A stretch of DNA of 64,000 nucleotides from Cryptomeria japonica (Eukaryota; Streptophyta; Pinopsida; Cupressales; Cupressaceae). Shown here piece by piece: positions 27,920 to 40,927 of this stretch. Within the stretch, counting starts at the first letter, position 1; each line of letters begins with the position of its first letter. The notes beneath the pieces were generated by a model. The model made no database searches. It was not told the DNA's origin and worked only from the letters and a program-made list of their open reading frames with translations. Both the position numbers and the translations under genes were made by a program. The DNA lies in NCBI RefSeq assembly GCF_030272615.1, contig NC_081413.1, positions 330,901,802-330,965,801 of the forward strand, in the 5' to 3' direction.

Positions 27920-30900
27920 TTAATGAAGCTGATCAAGCACCTTATCCACCTCCTGATCTTGCTCATCATTATTTTGAGAAGGCAGACAATATATAAGAGG
28001 AGCCAAATTGAACATGGTAGATGGAGCCATCCCAAGTTCCAAACAAGGACCATGCTCTAATGATGGATCACTTTGTTCGTTACTAGGAGATAGGATTAAT
28101 GGTTTTGAAAATTTCTTAGATAAATCATTGTCAACATCAACATAATCATATTCATCATTAAAAATATTAGGACCAACATTTTCATCATTAACAACATTCT
28201 CACCTATTTCTTCATCGAGATTAATAAAAATAGGAGCTTTAATGGGAATAGAACTTAAAATATCATTTGTCTTAAGCACTTTTCATATTGGAGAATTAGG
28301 TTGAACATCCTCATTAGGAGAAAATGGAATTATGTCAATAGTTGATGTCTTGGGAGAAGAAATTGTTTGGGAAGCAAGTTCACGGGCTCTAGCATGACGT
28401 CTCCGTCGACGTTCTCTCGCACAACAATTTTGTTTAGTTTTAGCTGAAGGTTGTGAAGGTTTAGGTTCATTAGGTATAGGCATGTTTTCTTCTATTAAGG
28501 AAGGATGAAAGAGTTGAGGTCTTTTAGATTGAACAATAAGAGAGGTCGGTCGCTTCTCTTTGTAAGATGTAGGAGGCAGAACCACACCATATAAAGGAAG
28601 AATGGGAGGTGTAGGAAGGATACGAGGTCCGTCATGTGGAGGAGGAATAGGTCTACCCTTAGGAGGAATAGCTTTACACTTGGGAGGAGGATCATTTCTA
28701 TCCTTGAGAGGAAGAATGGACTCATCCATAGGAGAAGGAATGAATTTTTCTTTGGGAAAAAGATTATTTCTTTCCTTAGGAGGAAGAATAATCTTGTCCT
28801 CAAGAAGAGGTATATGATCATCAAGAGGAAGGCTAAGTGTTGGATTTCTAGGTTTACTCAATGACAAAATCATCTCATTTTTTCATTTTTGATAGGATTT
28901 AAAGAGATAATCACTTCTAGGTTGAAGAGGTTGGAATTGTTCGAACAAAAAATAATCAAGACAAACATCTCCACGCCTCACCATAGGTTGATATATGCTA
29001 TAACTAACAGTTATGATTTTATTATTATGAGGAATTTTCAAACACTTATGAACAGTAGAAATGATTGCTTTCATGGAAGAGAGCCAAGGATGTCCCAATT
29101 TCACACAAAACTAATCAAATGTAGGAATAATAGCAAATTTAACATCTAAGCACTTAGTGTCAGCCTCAATAGGAAGTGTGATAGAGCCAATAGCAAGACA
29201 AGAGAAGCCATCAAAAAATTTAACTACCACATAAGTATAATCATATATCACTTGATGCAATTAAAAAGTATAAAGGAATTGTTCAGTTATCACATTAACC
29301 ATGCAAGCTAGATCAATAAGTACTCCTCGAGAAGGTATGCCTTTGATTTTCGCAGTTATGTATACAAGGCCATTAGGTGCTTTAATTATTTCACCAGGAT
29401 AAAATATAATGTACAAGTCCTTAGGAGGCTCGTTTTGATCTATAAGGTTCACCACATTATTAGACTCTAGGCCAACATCATTGGGAGAGAAGGAAAGATT
29501 ATCAGCCTCAATCACATTAGTGGAATGGGAAGGTAAAGGATCAGTAAAAAATTGAAGATTTTGATTAGGAGGAGTTACTGATTAGGATCATAAGAAGCTG
29601 GCAAAGGCTTGGTTGTATCAATTGGTTTAATTGGGGAAAGTTTCAACACATTCCTTTGTAATAATTGAGACATAATACTATGCAAAGATTCATTCAGAGG
29701 AGTGAATGCTTTTCTAAAGTATTTGGACAAAGGAGGCACACCTGTTGCAGCTACCACTTGAGTGTTGATGTTGTCATTGAATTTGATGAATCCCTTATTC
29801 GGTTTGAACTTCACAAAAGGTTGTTGAGCCCTTTCACATTTATCACTTGGAGCCATTGAAGAGGATGATTGTTCCAATTGACTCACGGTAAGATGATAGT
29901 TGTGAAGTATTGCGCACAACTACGTAAAGGAAGTAAACTCAGAAAAAAGAAGTTTATCCCTAATATATTTTTGCAAATTACAAATGAAAATTCTTTGAAT
30001 ATCTTGATTAGACACAAGAAAAGAAATTTGAGAATACAAATGCTTATATCTACCAATAAAATCATTCACTTTTTCTTTCACACCTTGCTCACAATGCATT
30101 AAATTAGTCAAAGTGATTTTAGGACCAATATTATTGTAAAATTGTTGAATGAAAGCATTAGCCAATTGTTGAAAATAAGTAATAGAATAAGGAGGAAAAG
30201 AACAATACCATTGCAAATCTTTATCCCTTAATGTTCTAGTAAACAATTTAGCCAAGAATATTTGGTCATGAGAAAAGTCACTACTCAAAGTTTGAAATGT
30301 TTTAACATGAGTTAAGGAATCACCTTTTTCATTATAAAGCTCCAATTGAGGGACTTTAACATGTTTAGGAGGGGTAACTCAGACAATGTCATTGGATAAT
30401 GGGCTTGCTACATAAAATGTGGAAACATTATACTTAGATTGATTCATAGAAGCTATTTGTTGTTGCAAGGAAGATATTATTTGGGATAGATTATTTATTG
30501 TAGCTCTAAAAGGATTGAAATTGGGCATGTTTGATTGAGAAGGAGGAGTAACATTGTTGAATGAAGAAAGGGGTTGAGAATAAGGAGAGATATTGTTGTA
30601 GGAAGGTGGGGATTGAGAATAAGGAGGGATAGTGTTATAGGAAGATGATGGTTGAGAATGAGGCGGGATAGTGTTATAGGAAGATGGGGGTTGAGAATAA
30701 GGAGGTGGAACATTATGATAGGTAGGTATGGGAGAAAATTGGCTAACACATGGAGGACTTATGGTAGGAGGAATGAAAGAAGAGGAGTTTCCCCCTTGAC
30801 TAACATTCGTAGGTATAGGAGAAGGTTGGATAGCAAATGGAAGACTCATGGGAGGATTGAAAGAAGATGATTTTCCCCCTTGACTAACATTCGCAGGTAT

Positions 30901-31437
30901 AACATTTTGTGTAGAGGTAGCCATGATGTTTGATGTAAATGTGGGAACACTAGCCCTATGAATAGTCAAAGGAATGGAATGATTAAGTTGACTATGAGGT
31001 TGTGTATAACCTAGGGCTTCGACACAACTCTTCATGGGCATACTATTAGAATAAAAAATATGAGAAATACAACGCAAGATATCTAAACCAAGTTTATCAC
31101 TTTGAACCATTATTTTTAATCCTTCAATCAATTGGAGAGCTCCACTTTTTGGGTATTGTTGACTCATCCATTGTTGAAGATTTTCAAATTGATTGGAAAT
31201 CTTCTCCAATTGGTCAACGAAAATCCTAGTTAGTGATTCCTCCACATCATGAGAATTATCTAAAAAATAAGGATAAACGGGGACATTTGTAGGATTGGAA
31301 GAACCACCAATTTCCTCATGGAATAAGTTATCCAAATTAGGCTCCATCTCCTTGGTAATTAAACCTTGGGAAGCATTAATTATACAACTTCTTCTCATAG
31401 GGATATTGTAGGTTGGACTAATAATAGTAAAAATCAT
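27920..31437 (-). pseudogene. Gag of gag-only element, copy 2
   Basis: Parallel to the 1147-residue protein of copy 1, starting MIFTIISPTYNIPMRR at 31,437. The Gag domain (LTHVKTFQTLSSDFSH) is kept in the same frame, with in-frame stops near 30,376-30,378 (TGA) and 29,917-29,919 (TAG). Around 29,580 about 135 bp are missing relative to copy 1, removing the CHHC knuckle. The junction lies between two CCTAATCA copies. The protease-like segment reads RGVLIDLACMVNV, again with Asp but no Gly-Gly or Ser-Gly. The tail (PIFINLDEEIGE, EYDYVDVDNDLS) matches copy 1. Not translatable as one protein. Confidence 0.85.
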
Positions 31438-32401
31438 GCATGAGGGAAATTGGAAGTTTTAAATTTGAAGTTTTAAATTTAAAATTTGAATTTTGAAATC
31501 TAAGTTGCAAAATAATCGAATAATGCAAAATTATAGGAAAAATGATTACTCAATTAAATGAACAAATTGATTGAAAATACGCAATCCCCTAGGAATTTGA
31601 AATTTAAAATTAGTATTATGAAAGAATAATCTCTTAATTTAAGATTAAAATTACCAACTAGGAGATTGAGATTCAAATTTAAAATTAGGGCTAAAAACAA
31701 CCTCTTAATTTTTTAAAATTTGAAAAGAAAAATTTAAAATTAGGGCCTTGTAAAAAGAACCACATAATTTTAAATTTTAAATTTTAAATTATCCACAATA
31801 AATTATATTTAAAATTAGAGTCTTGTAGAAAGAGCCTCTTAATTTTTAAATTTGAATTTACAATTAGAGCCAATGTTGAAATTTTGAAAATTGGAATAAT
31901 TAATGGAAAATTGGAAAATGCACAAGATTAAATTAAAAAATTAGGGTAACTTTAATTAACCCCTTAATTTTAAAATTTAAATTTGAAATAAGATCCAAGA
32001 TTGTAATTTTGAATTGAAAGTGAAATTAACAACAAATTTGAAGAGGGAAATTCAAAATTTAAACAACCCACAAGCTCAATTTTTTAAAATTTTTAAAATT
32101 AGGGTTTTTGCAATTAACCACTTAGTTTTAAAATTTAAATGAGAAATTTGACTTGCAAGTGAAAATTTAAAATTTGAAATTGAATAATATTTAGATCTGA
32201 AACAAATAACTCAAATTATGCAATTCACAAGCTCAATTTTGAAAATGAAAATTAGGGTTTTAATGAAATTAACCTCTAAATTTTTTAAATTTGCAAGGAA
32301 ATCAAACTTGTGAATGAAAATTTGAATTTTAAATTGCATAGACACTTAGATCTTAAAACAAAAATTAGAAGTAGGCATAGGGCATGTCGGGTTCACCAAA
32401 A
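31438..32401 (-). other. leader of gag-only copy 2
   Basis: AT-rich leader with many AATTTTAAAATTTG-like stretches; contains the primer site at its right end. No gene recognised. Confidence 0.6.
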
Positions 32402-33536
32402 TGTAAAGGGGAAAATTTGATTTGGCAATATGCAACATAGAAGGAGAAATCACCAAATCAATGTTCGCTTTGAGGGGGATTTCCTTTATATTAAAAAGAG
32501 GGGAAGAATCCGTTAGATTCAATTATAAATCAGATAAGGATTGAATGCTAAGTGGATTGATTGATTATGATGTGTTTTTACCTATTTTGCAATCGAAAAT
32601 GGTGATTTAGGGTACAAAGTGTTGGAATTGAAGGTAAAATTGAGAAAATACTGAGCTATAGGTTTAGGATTCAATCATGCACCCGGATCTAAGAAATATG
32701 AGTTGATTTAGATCTGCCCTGCGAAAATACCCTAAAAGAGCAGGGACCATGGCGCTGCCTCTTGGTCCTCTGAATTTTATGTGCGTCGAAAATGGTTGTT
32801 CCGCCTCTGTGTTTGAAGCTTATTTCCAGAAGTACAAATGCACACCTGTTTCGTGCACACAGAAAGAAAGGAAAATAGGTTGGGAATATAGACTTGCTTT
32901 AGGTCAAACCCTGGTTTTGGAATTAACCATGAAATTAAGATAAATGTAATTGAAATAACTGAACGAAAATATTCTCCTTTTGAGGGAGATGCCAAATTAT
33001 GACTGAAAATGAAACGATTATACCTCCTTGTGAAGTTTTGCTTGCCTCCACATAGAATTAGGGTTTAATGAAATAGGATGTAGATCTCCACTTCAATGCT
33101 TGATCCTTGACTTTATTGTTGCTCCAAGGTTTGAAGGAAGATTGAAAATGCTCAATTATTCTTGAATTCTTGATTGCTTGATGTCGTATGTGTGCTCTTT
33201 CTAACTGATGGATGTCCAAATGGAAATCTCCTTTATATACCTTCCTGTCGAGTTAATTGGTTGATTTTCTGACATAAAGGTAAAAATCCCACTCAAATTT
33301 GAAATGGGAAAAAGGGTTTGAGGGGCCCTATTTAGGTAGGACCATGGCGCCACACTCTAGTCTTGCCCTGTTTTAGGCCAGGATCAAGGTGCAGGATAAG
33401 TGCAAAGTCAATATTTTGGTATTTGTGATGCATATGAACATAATCAGGTCTTCAATTAGGCCAAGGGGTACAAACTCTACGACGAAAACCCAAATACAAT
33501 TGAAAATTGTAAGGGGTGCAATTTTAGGACGCTACA
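32402..33536 (-). repeat. 5' LTR of gag-only copy 2 (1135 bp)
   Basis: TG at 32,402 to CA at 33,536. The primer site (sense TGGTGAACCCGACATG) is at 32,380-32,398. The hairpin cassettes recur at 32,743-32,770 and 33,337-33,367. Confidence 0.85.
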
Positions 33537-34671
33537 ACTTCTTATTGCATCTACGACTCATCCTATCGCGTGTACGGATTTCTGTCACATCTCTAATTTT
33601 GGGTTTTTACAGATTTGGATCTTTCATGTCTGTGGTTGTTCTTACTACATTTTTGGCAGATCTTACCACTTTTTTGGTTCACCTTGTCATGCTTTTGGGA
33701 TTTTCTACATTATCTGATTCTATCATGTTTACAGCTCATCTTACTATGTTTTTGCTAGATCTTATTGCATTTTTGGTTTTTGATACTGCATCTATTGTTT
33801 GTCTTATCGCATTTCAGGATCTAACAATTATTTTGTTTTTCAAGGTCTTTCTGCATTTTTGTCAAAAAAATTTGCATTTGTGGCCTATCTTGCATGTCTA
33901 GGGTTTTGATATTATTGCACTTTTTCTAACTCTTATCGTGTTTCTAGTCTATTCTCTCACATTTTTGTCCTACAGGTTCATTGAAATTTGAAAAATTTCA
34001 AAATTATTTGTAAAAGGCCCCTTTTTATTTCATTTTGCGATCTAATACTTATGGTTGCATACTGGGGTAATTTTGAAACTACTTATGCATTTGTGCTTGC
34101 AGGGGTAATATAAGAGTGTGTTTATTTTTATTTTTATTAGAAAACACTTCCAAAGGTGCACTATAAAAATCAATTGTTTGAAGTGCTTGGGGTGCTTTCC
34201 CAATTTTTTGTAGAACCCTAGGGTGTTTAATGAAAGTATCCTCTCCCCTTGCCTTAAAAAATCTTGGGTGTAAGATAAATTATTAAGCATCTCTTTTTTT
34301 TTAGAGGGATTTCCTCCTAGAGCATCCAGACAAGTGAGAGGGTACGAACCAAGTTGTACTTTCTTCCAATCTGCTATAAAGAATTATGAGTGTGACGAAA
34401 GTCACAACCACTTGATGTCATTGTTTTATATTGATAGATGTTTCCCCCAATATCCTTGTGATGCGTAGAACCCCTTTGTTTCAAAGGGTTGGGAGGCCTC
34501 TTCATTGAGTGAACTGCAACATGTGCAAACACCAGTACACCTTAGATTGTGACTAAAAACTTTAAGTAGTGGCCCACCACATTTTTTTTTGAACATTATG
34601 ATAGATTAAATGCAAGGGGATAGTTGGTTTTCCCCCCAATATACTCACCATAAGGCTCCTTTGAGATGAGA
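33537..34671 (+). other. old Tat 5' UTR, middle piece, with repeat block one
   Basis: From 33,540 to about 33,990 a loose ~20-bp periodic array of CTTATTGCATTTTTGG-like units is seen, including CGCGTGTACGG and CATGTCTGTGG. A GCGTAGAACCCC..GGGTTGGGAGGCC stretch (~34,465-34,500) resembles the young 5' UTR near 60,045-60,075 on the minus strand. It is cut at 34,677 by the chromovirus. No gene. Confidence 0.6.
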
Positions 34672-34676
34672 CATAA
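34672..34676. repeat. chromovirus target-site duplication, left (CATAA)
   Basis: CATAA directly before the LTR start at 34,677. The same five bases follow the right LTR at 42,536-42,540. Confidence 0.85.
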
Positions 34677-36282
34677 TGATTTAGAGGTATGGTTGAAACA
34701 ACTTGAAAATGCTCCAAGTTGCTCACTTGCTCAACCAAGCAACAAAACCTTCCATTCAAGGATTCAATCCAACCAAGCCTCACACCTTTATGAGAATCAA
34801 TTAAAAATCTCGAGTCACCTATTTTCATCCCCATAACCCCACAATGGGACAGTGTGCAAGGTTATCAGTATTTGGTTTCAAACCCCACAGGCAAAAGTGC
34901 TCAAAATGGCTCAAATTGCTCACAACCCCTCCAAATGGTTTTATAGGCCAAAAAAGGCTCAAGATAGGTTTGATAGGTTACTAAAAACTCAAATGATGCC
35001 AAACAACCTTCTGATTTAGTTGTTCAAGTCCCAAAAGTCACAAAGTGCAAATTGGCTCCTTAGACCTATTAGCCTTCAAAACTCACTTTTTGGCTTCCCA
35101 CCCCAAAAATCCAAAGGACAAGCCAATATTGTTTGATTTTATTTAACACCAAACTTGGGCAGCACTTTCTACCAAAGGACAAGTTCTGGAACCTCTTGCA
35201 AGTACCATTTCCAATAAACCCTCATCTAGGCTAATAAGGGCTAATTTGAGCACCTTACAAAGGAACTATCCCTCAAACAAGAAATTTCACAAAATAAAAT
35301 ATTGGAGAAAATTGGGGTATCCAAATAATCACCAATTACCAAGTCATAACTCCTAGGTTGCATTAAAACTAAAGTTATGGGGACTGTTCATGAATTTTGT
35401 TCAATTTCCACAGTCAGTCACATGGAGATGCCTGGCCAAATTCACCAAAATTTTACCCAAAATTCTTCCTCCACTTTTTAAACCTTTTTAACCTTAAATT
35501 AAACTCCCAAATCCTCCACTTCACCAAGTTTTATAATTTTCCCATGGTGAATTTGGAAGAAATGGGAAATTGAAGTTGAAGCCCTAGGAAAGGGCACTTT
35601 CACGGGCTGTTTGGATCTGTTACAACTTTTATCCCTCAATACTCCACCTCCAGACCTCTAGTTGGATTAAAAATAAATTTAACTCAACCCTATAAACTCC
35701 CATGAAGCTATTTTTCACTTTAGAGGCCGGACAAGGCCATACCAAGCGTGATAACAACAAATTTTCTGGAAAAATGCAGTATTTTATTGATTTCAAATAT
35801 CAAGTTTACAAATTCCACCCGCAACAAACCCCACACGAGTTTTTTGAGGAAATTTATAGCTTTCCAAACATTTCCAAACTGATTGGAGGTGTTATGAACA
35901 TTGGGAAACCAATTACAACAACTTTTTGAAAAGTTGCTTTACAAATTGACAACTTTTGTCAATTTTTGACAATTTTTGCATTTTGCCATTCAAACTAATT
36001 TTATCATCAACCTAGGGGCCTAAAAACATTGAAATGGATCTAAATAGACCAAAAAAACCTTTACTCCCTAATTCTACTCATCTTAAGTCCCTTTGACCAT
36101 AGTTTACCATAGGGTTTATAATGCACCCTAGGCCACTAGGCCTTACAAAATGGACAATTAGGACCTTATTACAAAACAAAACATAAACAAAGGATTCTTT
36201 GATCCATCCCAACACCTTTATATCAAACACATGAATTTTTCAATCAATAAATTATGAAAGTGAGGCTTGTGCCCCTGCACCA
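34677..36282 (-). repeat. 3' LTR of chromovirus
   Basis: TGATTTAGAGGTATGG at 34,677 to ..CCCCTGCACCA at 36,282. Homologous to 40,928-42,535. A purine-rich stretch (sense CCTTGGGAGTA) abuts its inner end. No coding function. Confidence 0.9.
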
Positions 36283-36353
36283 TACTCCCAAGGTGGGCTT
36301 ATCTCATTTCCACATGCGATAAGTTGGTTCAATGAAGTGCCATGCTTCAGAAT

Positions 36354-38000
36354 TTATGCCTCATCCATCCATACTACCTCTTCAATAGGTTTTCCTACCC
36401 ATTTCACAAGGTATTGTTTGTATTCTTTGTTTCTGGTCTTCTTAATGACCCTTTCATCAATGATCTTTTCAGGCCTCTTTGGTGCATGAGGAGGTATATC
36501 AACAATGTCCTCTTGAATCTCCTCAACATGAAAGTCTGTACCTACAACAACATGCCCTTTATAGGGTGTTAGATCACATACATTAAAGATAGGAGAAATA
36601 CCAATGTTAGAGGGAAGGGATATCTCATAGGAATTCCACCCATGTTTCTTCAAAACCTTGCAAGGACTCACTTTCTTCATGAGTAACTTTGTATGCTTCC
36701 CCTTTGGTAATATTTCTTTCCTCAGGTACACCCACACCATATCACCAATCTGAAATTGTACATCCCTCCTCTTCTTATCAGCAAGTTCCTTGTACTTTTG
36801 TGAACTCTTTTGGAGGGCTAGCCTTACTTGATCATGCACCTCCTTCATGCTATCAGGAAATTGTTCACCATGAGCACTTGTTTGCCCATCATGTGGAAGG
36901 TCTCTCAACTCCAAGATGCCTCTTGGATTCTGCCCATACACAATCCGAAATGGACTCCTTCCTGTACTCCTATTCACAGAATCATTGAATGCAAATTTAG
37001 CTTGTGGAAGTACAACATCCCACTTCTCTCCATATTGCTTTGTCAAGAATCTCAATAGGTTTCCCAAGGACCTATTCACAACTTCAATTTGCCCATCTGT
37101 TTGTGGATGGTAGGCTGAACTAAAATTCAAGTTTGTTCCCAACCTCTTCCATAAGGTTCTCCAAAAATGGCCAATGAATTTCACATCCCCATCAGATACA
37201 ATTGTTAGAGGAAGTCCATGTATCCTTACAATCTCTTTGAAAAATAAATTTGCTACATAGGTTGCATCACTTGTACTCTTACAAGGCAATAAATGTGCTA
37301 TCTTACTGAACCTATCTACAACAACAAAGATGCTATCAAAGCCTTTTTGAGTCCTAGGCAATTCCATTATAAAATCCATACTACAACTTTCCCAAGGCCT
37401 TGTAGGTATGGGTAATGGTTGATACAAACCTGCATTGGTAGAATTACCTTTGGCCTTTTGACAAATAGTGCATGTTTCAACAAATATTCTCACATCACTT
37501 TGCATCTTAGGCCAATAGTAGTGTCTTCTTACCTGCTCAAGGGTTTTATCCAACCCAAAATGTCCACTCATGCTTCCACAATATTTTTCTTTCACAATAG
37601 TCTCCCTCATTGAACACCTAGGAATGCATAGTTGATGTCCTTTGAACAATAAACCATCTTGGATCAAGTAATCAACATATTCAACATGGTATGCTTCAGA
37701 AAAATCAGAACAAACTTTATAAATTTCATGAAAGTCTTCATCACCTTCATACATACCTTTCAAGGAGTCAATCCCCACACTTTGCAACTTCACCTCTTGC
37801 ACTGTCAAGGATCTTCTACTCAAGGCATCTGCCACCTTGTTTGCAACTCCCTTTTTGTGTTTCATGGTAAAGGTATATGCTTGGATATATTCTACCCATT
37901 TCATATTCTTGTGACTCAACTTCTCCTGGCTATTCAAGAAGCTAAGTGCCTGATTGTCAAAAAAAAAAAAAATTATTTTGGAAGGAGATAATGCCTCCAC
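36354..38000 (-). pseudogene. chromovirus RNase H end, integrase and chromodomain
   Basis: 548 open codons. The start holds the end of RNase H (FDNQALSFLNSQ, VADALSRRS). Then the integrase zinc finger HFGLDKTLEQVRRHYYWP..CTICQKAKG and the core with MDFIMELP (Asp), VSDGDVKF (Asp; usually VSDRD) and TDGQIEVVNR (Glu). At the C-terminus VIKKTRNKEYKQYLVKW..EEVVWM is a chromodomain, which in this class targets integration to modified chromatin. It is joined upstream to RT only through a frameshift at an A/T homopolymer (about 37,960-37,973). Confidence 0.9.
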
Positions 38001-39259
38001 TTTTTCAAGGCTTGAACTAAGGCATACATTTCCAAATCATATGAGGAATACTTCCTCTTAGCCTCATTGAGTATCTCACTAAAAAATGCAATGGGCCTAC
38101 CCTCTTGGCTCAAAACAACCCCTATTGCAACATTAGATGCATCACACTCAATTGCAAAAACCTTTTGGAAATTTGGAAAAGCAAGTACAGGTTGCTTTGC
38201 TACCTTTTGTTTGAGACTTTGAAAAGCCTCCTCAGCTTCCTTGGTCCACACAAACTTGCACTTTTCCCCCCCTTTGATTGTTTCCAGGATAGGTGCACAA
38301 ACTTGGCTAAAACCTCTTATAAACTTCTTGTAAAAAGAAGCCAAGCCATGGAAGCTTCTAACTTTAGTCATTGACCTTGGAGAAGGCCAATTCAAGATGC
38401 TCTCCACCTTCTCAGGATCCATCTTGATGCTTCCACCTGAAACTATGAAACCAAGATACACCAATTCTTCCTACATAAAAAGACACTTGTCCATATTGAT
38501 TAGGAGCTTTTCTCCCTGTAATCTCTTAAGGACCAAATTCAAGTGTTGCATATGTTCATCTCTATTCTTACTGAAAATAAGAATATCATCCAAGTAAACA
38601 ATAACAAATTTACTAAGGAAAGGTTTTAGAACTTCATTCATGAGTCTCATGAATGTACTAGGTGCATTGGAAAAACCAAATGGCATCACTCTCCACACAT
38701 AAAGGCCTTCATTAGTCTTAAATGTTGTCTTCCATTCATCTCCAGCCCTTATTCTGATTTGATGGTACTCACTCTTCAAATCCACCTTTGAATACCACCT
38801 TGCACCCCTAGATGATCCAACAAGTCCTAAATCCTAGGCATAGGGAACGTATACCTGATAGTGATCCTATTAATGGCCCTTGAGTCCATACATAACCTCC
38901 ATGTACATTCTTTCTTAGGTGCTAGCACAACTAGAACAACACATGGACTCAAACTTTTAGAAATCAAACCCTTATCTAAGAGTTCTTGGATTTGTCTTGC
39001 CATTTCCTCATTCTGTTGGGATCAGATCAATATTATGGCTAATCTCTCTGATTGGAGGTAGGGTATTAGGCAGCTCTTTGGTTACAATATCCTTATAGGT
39101 CTCAAGCAAATCTGCCACCTCTTTTGGTCCTATCCTCCTAGGTTTTTCCTTTTTCTTGTGCACCTTTCTTTCTTCCTGTTTTGGCAATACAACCAAAGCA
39201 TAACAAGGAGTATCCTCCTCCTTCAAATATTCTAAAAACTCTTTCTCTCCTACAAACAA
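37973..39259 (-). pseudogene. chromovirus reverse transcriptase and RNase H
   Basis: Pieces in order on the minus strand: ISHNIDLIP (39,008-39,259), QIQELLDKGLISKSLSPC and WRLCMDSRAINRITIRY (about 38,790-39,000, with an in-frame TAG), then [48 protein letters not shown] with the catalytic DD, a TAG before YLGFIVSGG, and the RNase H start (AIECDASNVAIGVVLSQ). Several stops and frameshifts make it inactive. Confidence 0.88.
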
Positions 39260-39328
39260 AAACTTAGAGTCTTTTGGTTCCTCACCATCATCAGGTAGGG
39301 GTAGTAATGTTACCTTCTCACCTTTGTA

Positions 39329-39859
39329 CTAGGTGGTGTATGTGTTCTTCTCTCCATCATGACATGACTTCATGTCATATTGCCATGGCCTTCCCAACAA
39401 AAAATGGCATGCATCCATGGGTACTATGTCACAAAGTACCTTGTCCTTGTACTTGCCAATAGAAAACTCCACCCATGCTTGTTCTTCAATGATGGTTTTC
39501 TGCCCCTTTGTGAGCCATGATACCTTGTAGGGTCTTGGATGTTTAATCCTCTTCAATTTTAGTTTATCTAATGCCTCAATGGACAACAAATTATCAGTAG
39601 AACTTGAATCAATCACAACACTACATACTTTGTCACCACTTCTACAAGTAGTCTTGAAGAGTGTCTTCCTTTGGGGTGGCTCTGGTGGACTAGGTGCCTT
39701 TATCAATGCCCTTCTCATCATCATGATCTCTCCCTGTTCAGGTTGCACAAAGGATCCATGAGAGTGAACACTGCATGTGTCCTCATCTCTCACCAAATTT
39801 TCTCTCCTTTCATCTTGTTTGTTTCCCTTCTCTGGACATTTGGATGCAACATGCCCCAT
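39329..39859 (-). pseudogene. chromovirus protease region with CCHC knuckle tail
   Basis: The end of the Gag knuckle (CYRCHQMGHVASKCPEKG, reading in from about 39,890) runs into an aspartic protease: CSVVIDSSSTDNLLSIEAL and CHFLLGRPWQYD. The active-site triad reads DSS where DSG is normal, so the enzyme is probably inactive in this copy. A stop follows before the RT linker. Confidence 0.8.
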
Positions 39860-40874
39860 TTGATGACACCTATAGCATTTTATGCCTTCTAGGCCTCTTC
39901 CACCACCCCTTCCTCTAAAGCTTCCTCTCTTTCCTCTAAAAGATCCTCTAGATCTGCCTTCCCCTTGTTCATTCCCTTGACTTGATTCACCAAGGTCTTT
40001 GGAAGTTCATCCTCTTCCTTGAGACATATTTCTGCTCCTATTTCCAAAGTCTTTTTGCCCTCTCCCTCTTCCACCTTGATCACTCTTCCTCTTGAGTTTT
40101 TCTTCAACCTTCAAAGAAAGTTGAAAACATTTTTGGACTATGGGAGGGCTGCTTAGACTGAGTTCATCTTGAATGGTAACTCTCAACCCTTGCAAGTATC
40201 TTGCAAGCTTCACACATTCAGGCTCCACTACATTGGACTTCATCACCAATTTATGGAACTCTTAAGTATAATATGAGACACTCATCTCCTTTTGTCTCAA
40301 ACTCATTCTCCTCTTATGAAGTTGGAATCCATAATCATCAAGAACATATGCATCCCTGATCAATGCAACCATCTTCTTCCAAGTGGTCACTGGATTCTTC
40401 TTCTCCTTCACCCTATCATCTTGAGTGAAATTCCACCATGTAAGGGCTGATCCCTTCAACTTGGACTTAGCAATCTTAACTCTCTGACTTTCTGGTATGT
40501 ATTCACATTCAAATAATCTTGTGAGGGCATCAATCCAATCCACAAAAACATCTGGATTCAAGTTTCCATCATAGGAAGGTAGGTCCAACTTAACATCCAT
40601 GGTCCTTCTCTCCATGGCCTTCAGGGTCTTCACAAGTACTCTGATCAGTAGGCACTTCTTCTTCATCACTCTAACCAAGGGGTTCCTCATCACTCCCCTC
40701 TTCAACAACATTAGATTTTCCACCACTTTTCTTACGAAGTTCCCCATTAAGTCTATCAACCTCCTTCCGCAAGGAATCAATCTTGTGAACCAAGTTTTGA
40801 TCCTTCAAAAACTTCACTATCTGTACATTAGTCATCCTTGAGGAAAACTCATCCTCATCTTCTTCCCCTGACAT
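39860..40874 (-). pseudogene. chromovirus gag
   Basis: Starts MSGEEDEDEFSSRMTN at 40,874 with a short coiled-coil-like stretch (IDSLRKEVDRLNGELRK). A stop (TAG) and a frameshift precede the Gag core (LPSYDGNLNPDVFVDWIDAL, GSALTWWNFTQ, MSVSYYT-stop), and another frame continues LARYLQGLRVTIQDELS. Gly/Arg-rich residues lead into the zinc knuckle. Not translatable as one protein. Confidence 0.8.
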
Positions 40875-40927
40875 GGCTAAACTAAAACAATCCTTCTCCT
40901 AAGGATCACACTTTCTCTAATACCAAT

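Larger units (their letters stand above)
25944..33536 (-). mobile_element. gag-only LTR retrotransposon, copy 2 (decayed)
   Basis: Same structure as the element at 1869-9560 but more decayed: LTRs 25,944-27,086 and 32,402-33,536, a gag pseudogene on the minus strand, primer site and polypurine tract. It sits in the 5' UTR of the old Tat element. The bases after the right LTR are ACTTC. To the left only ACT remains before the truncated LTR, consistent with a 5-bp duplication clipped by a small deletion. Confidence 0.85.

Noticed and set aside
27739-28060. ORFs rich in Leu-Ser or Arg-Glu over the GA tract
   Set aside because: Translations of a dinucleotide repeat, not proteins.
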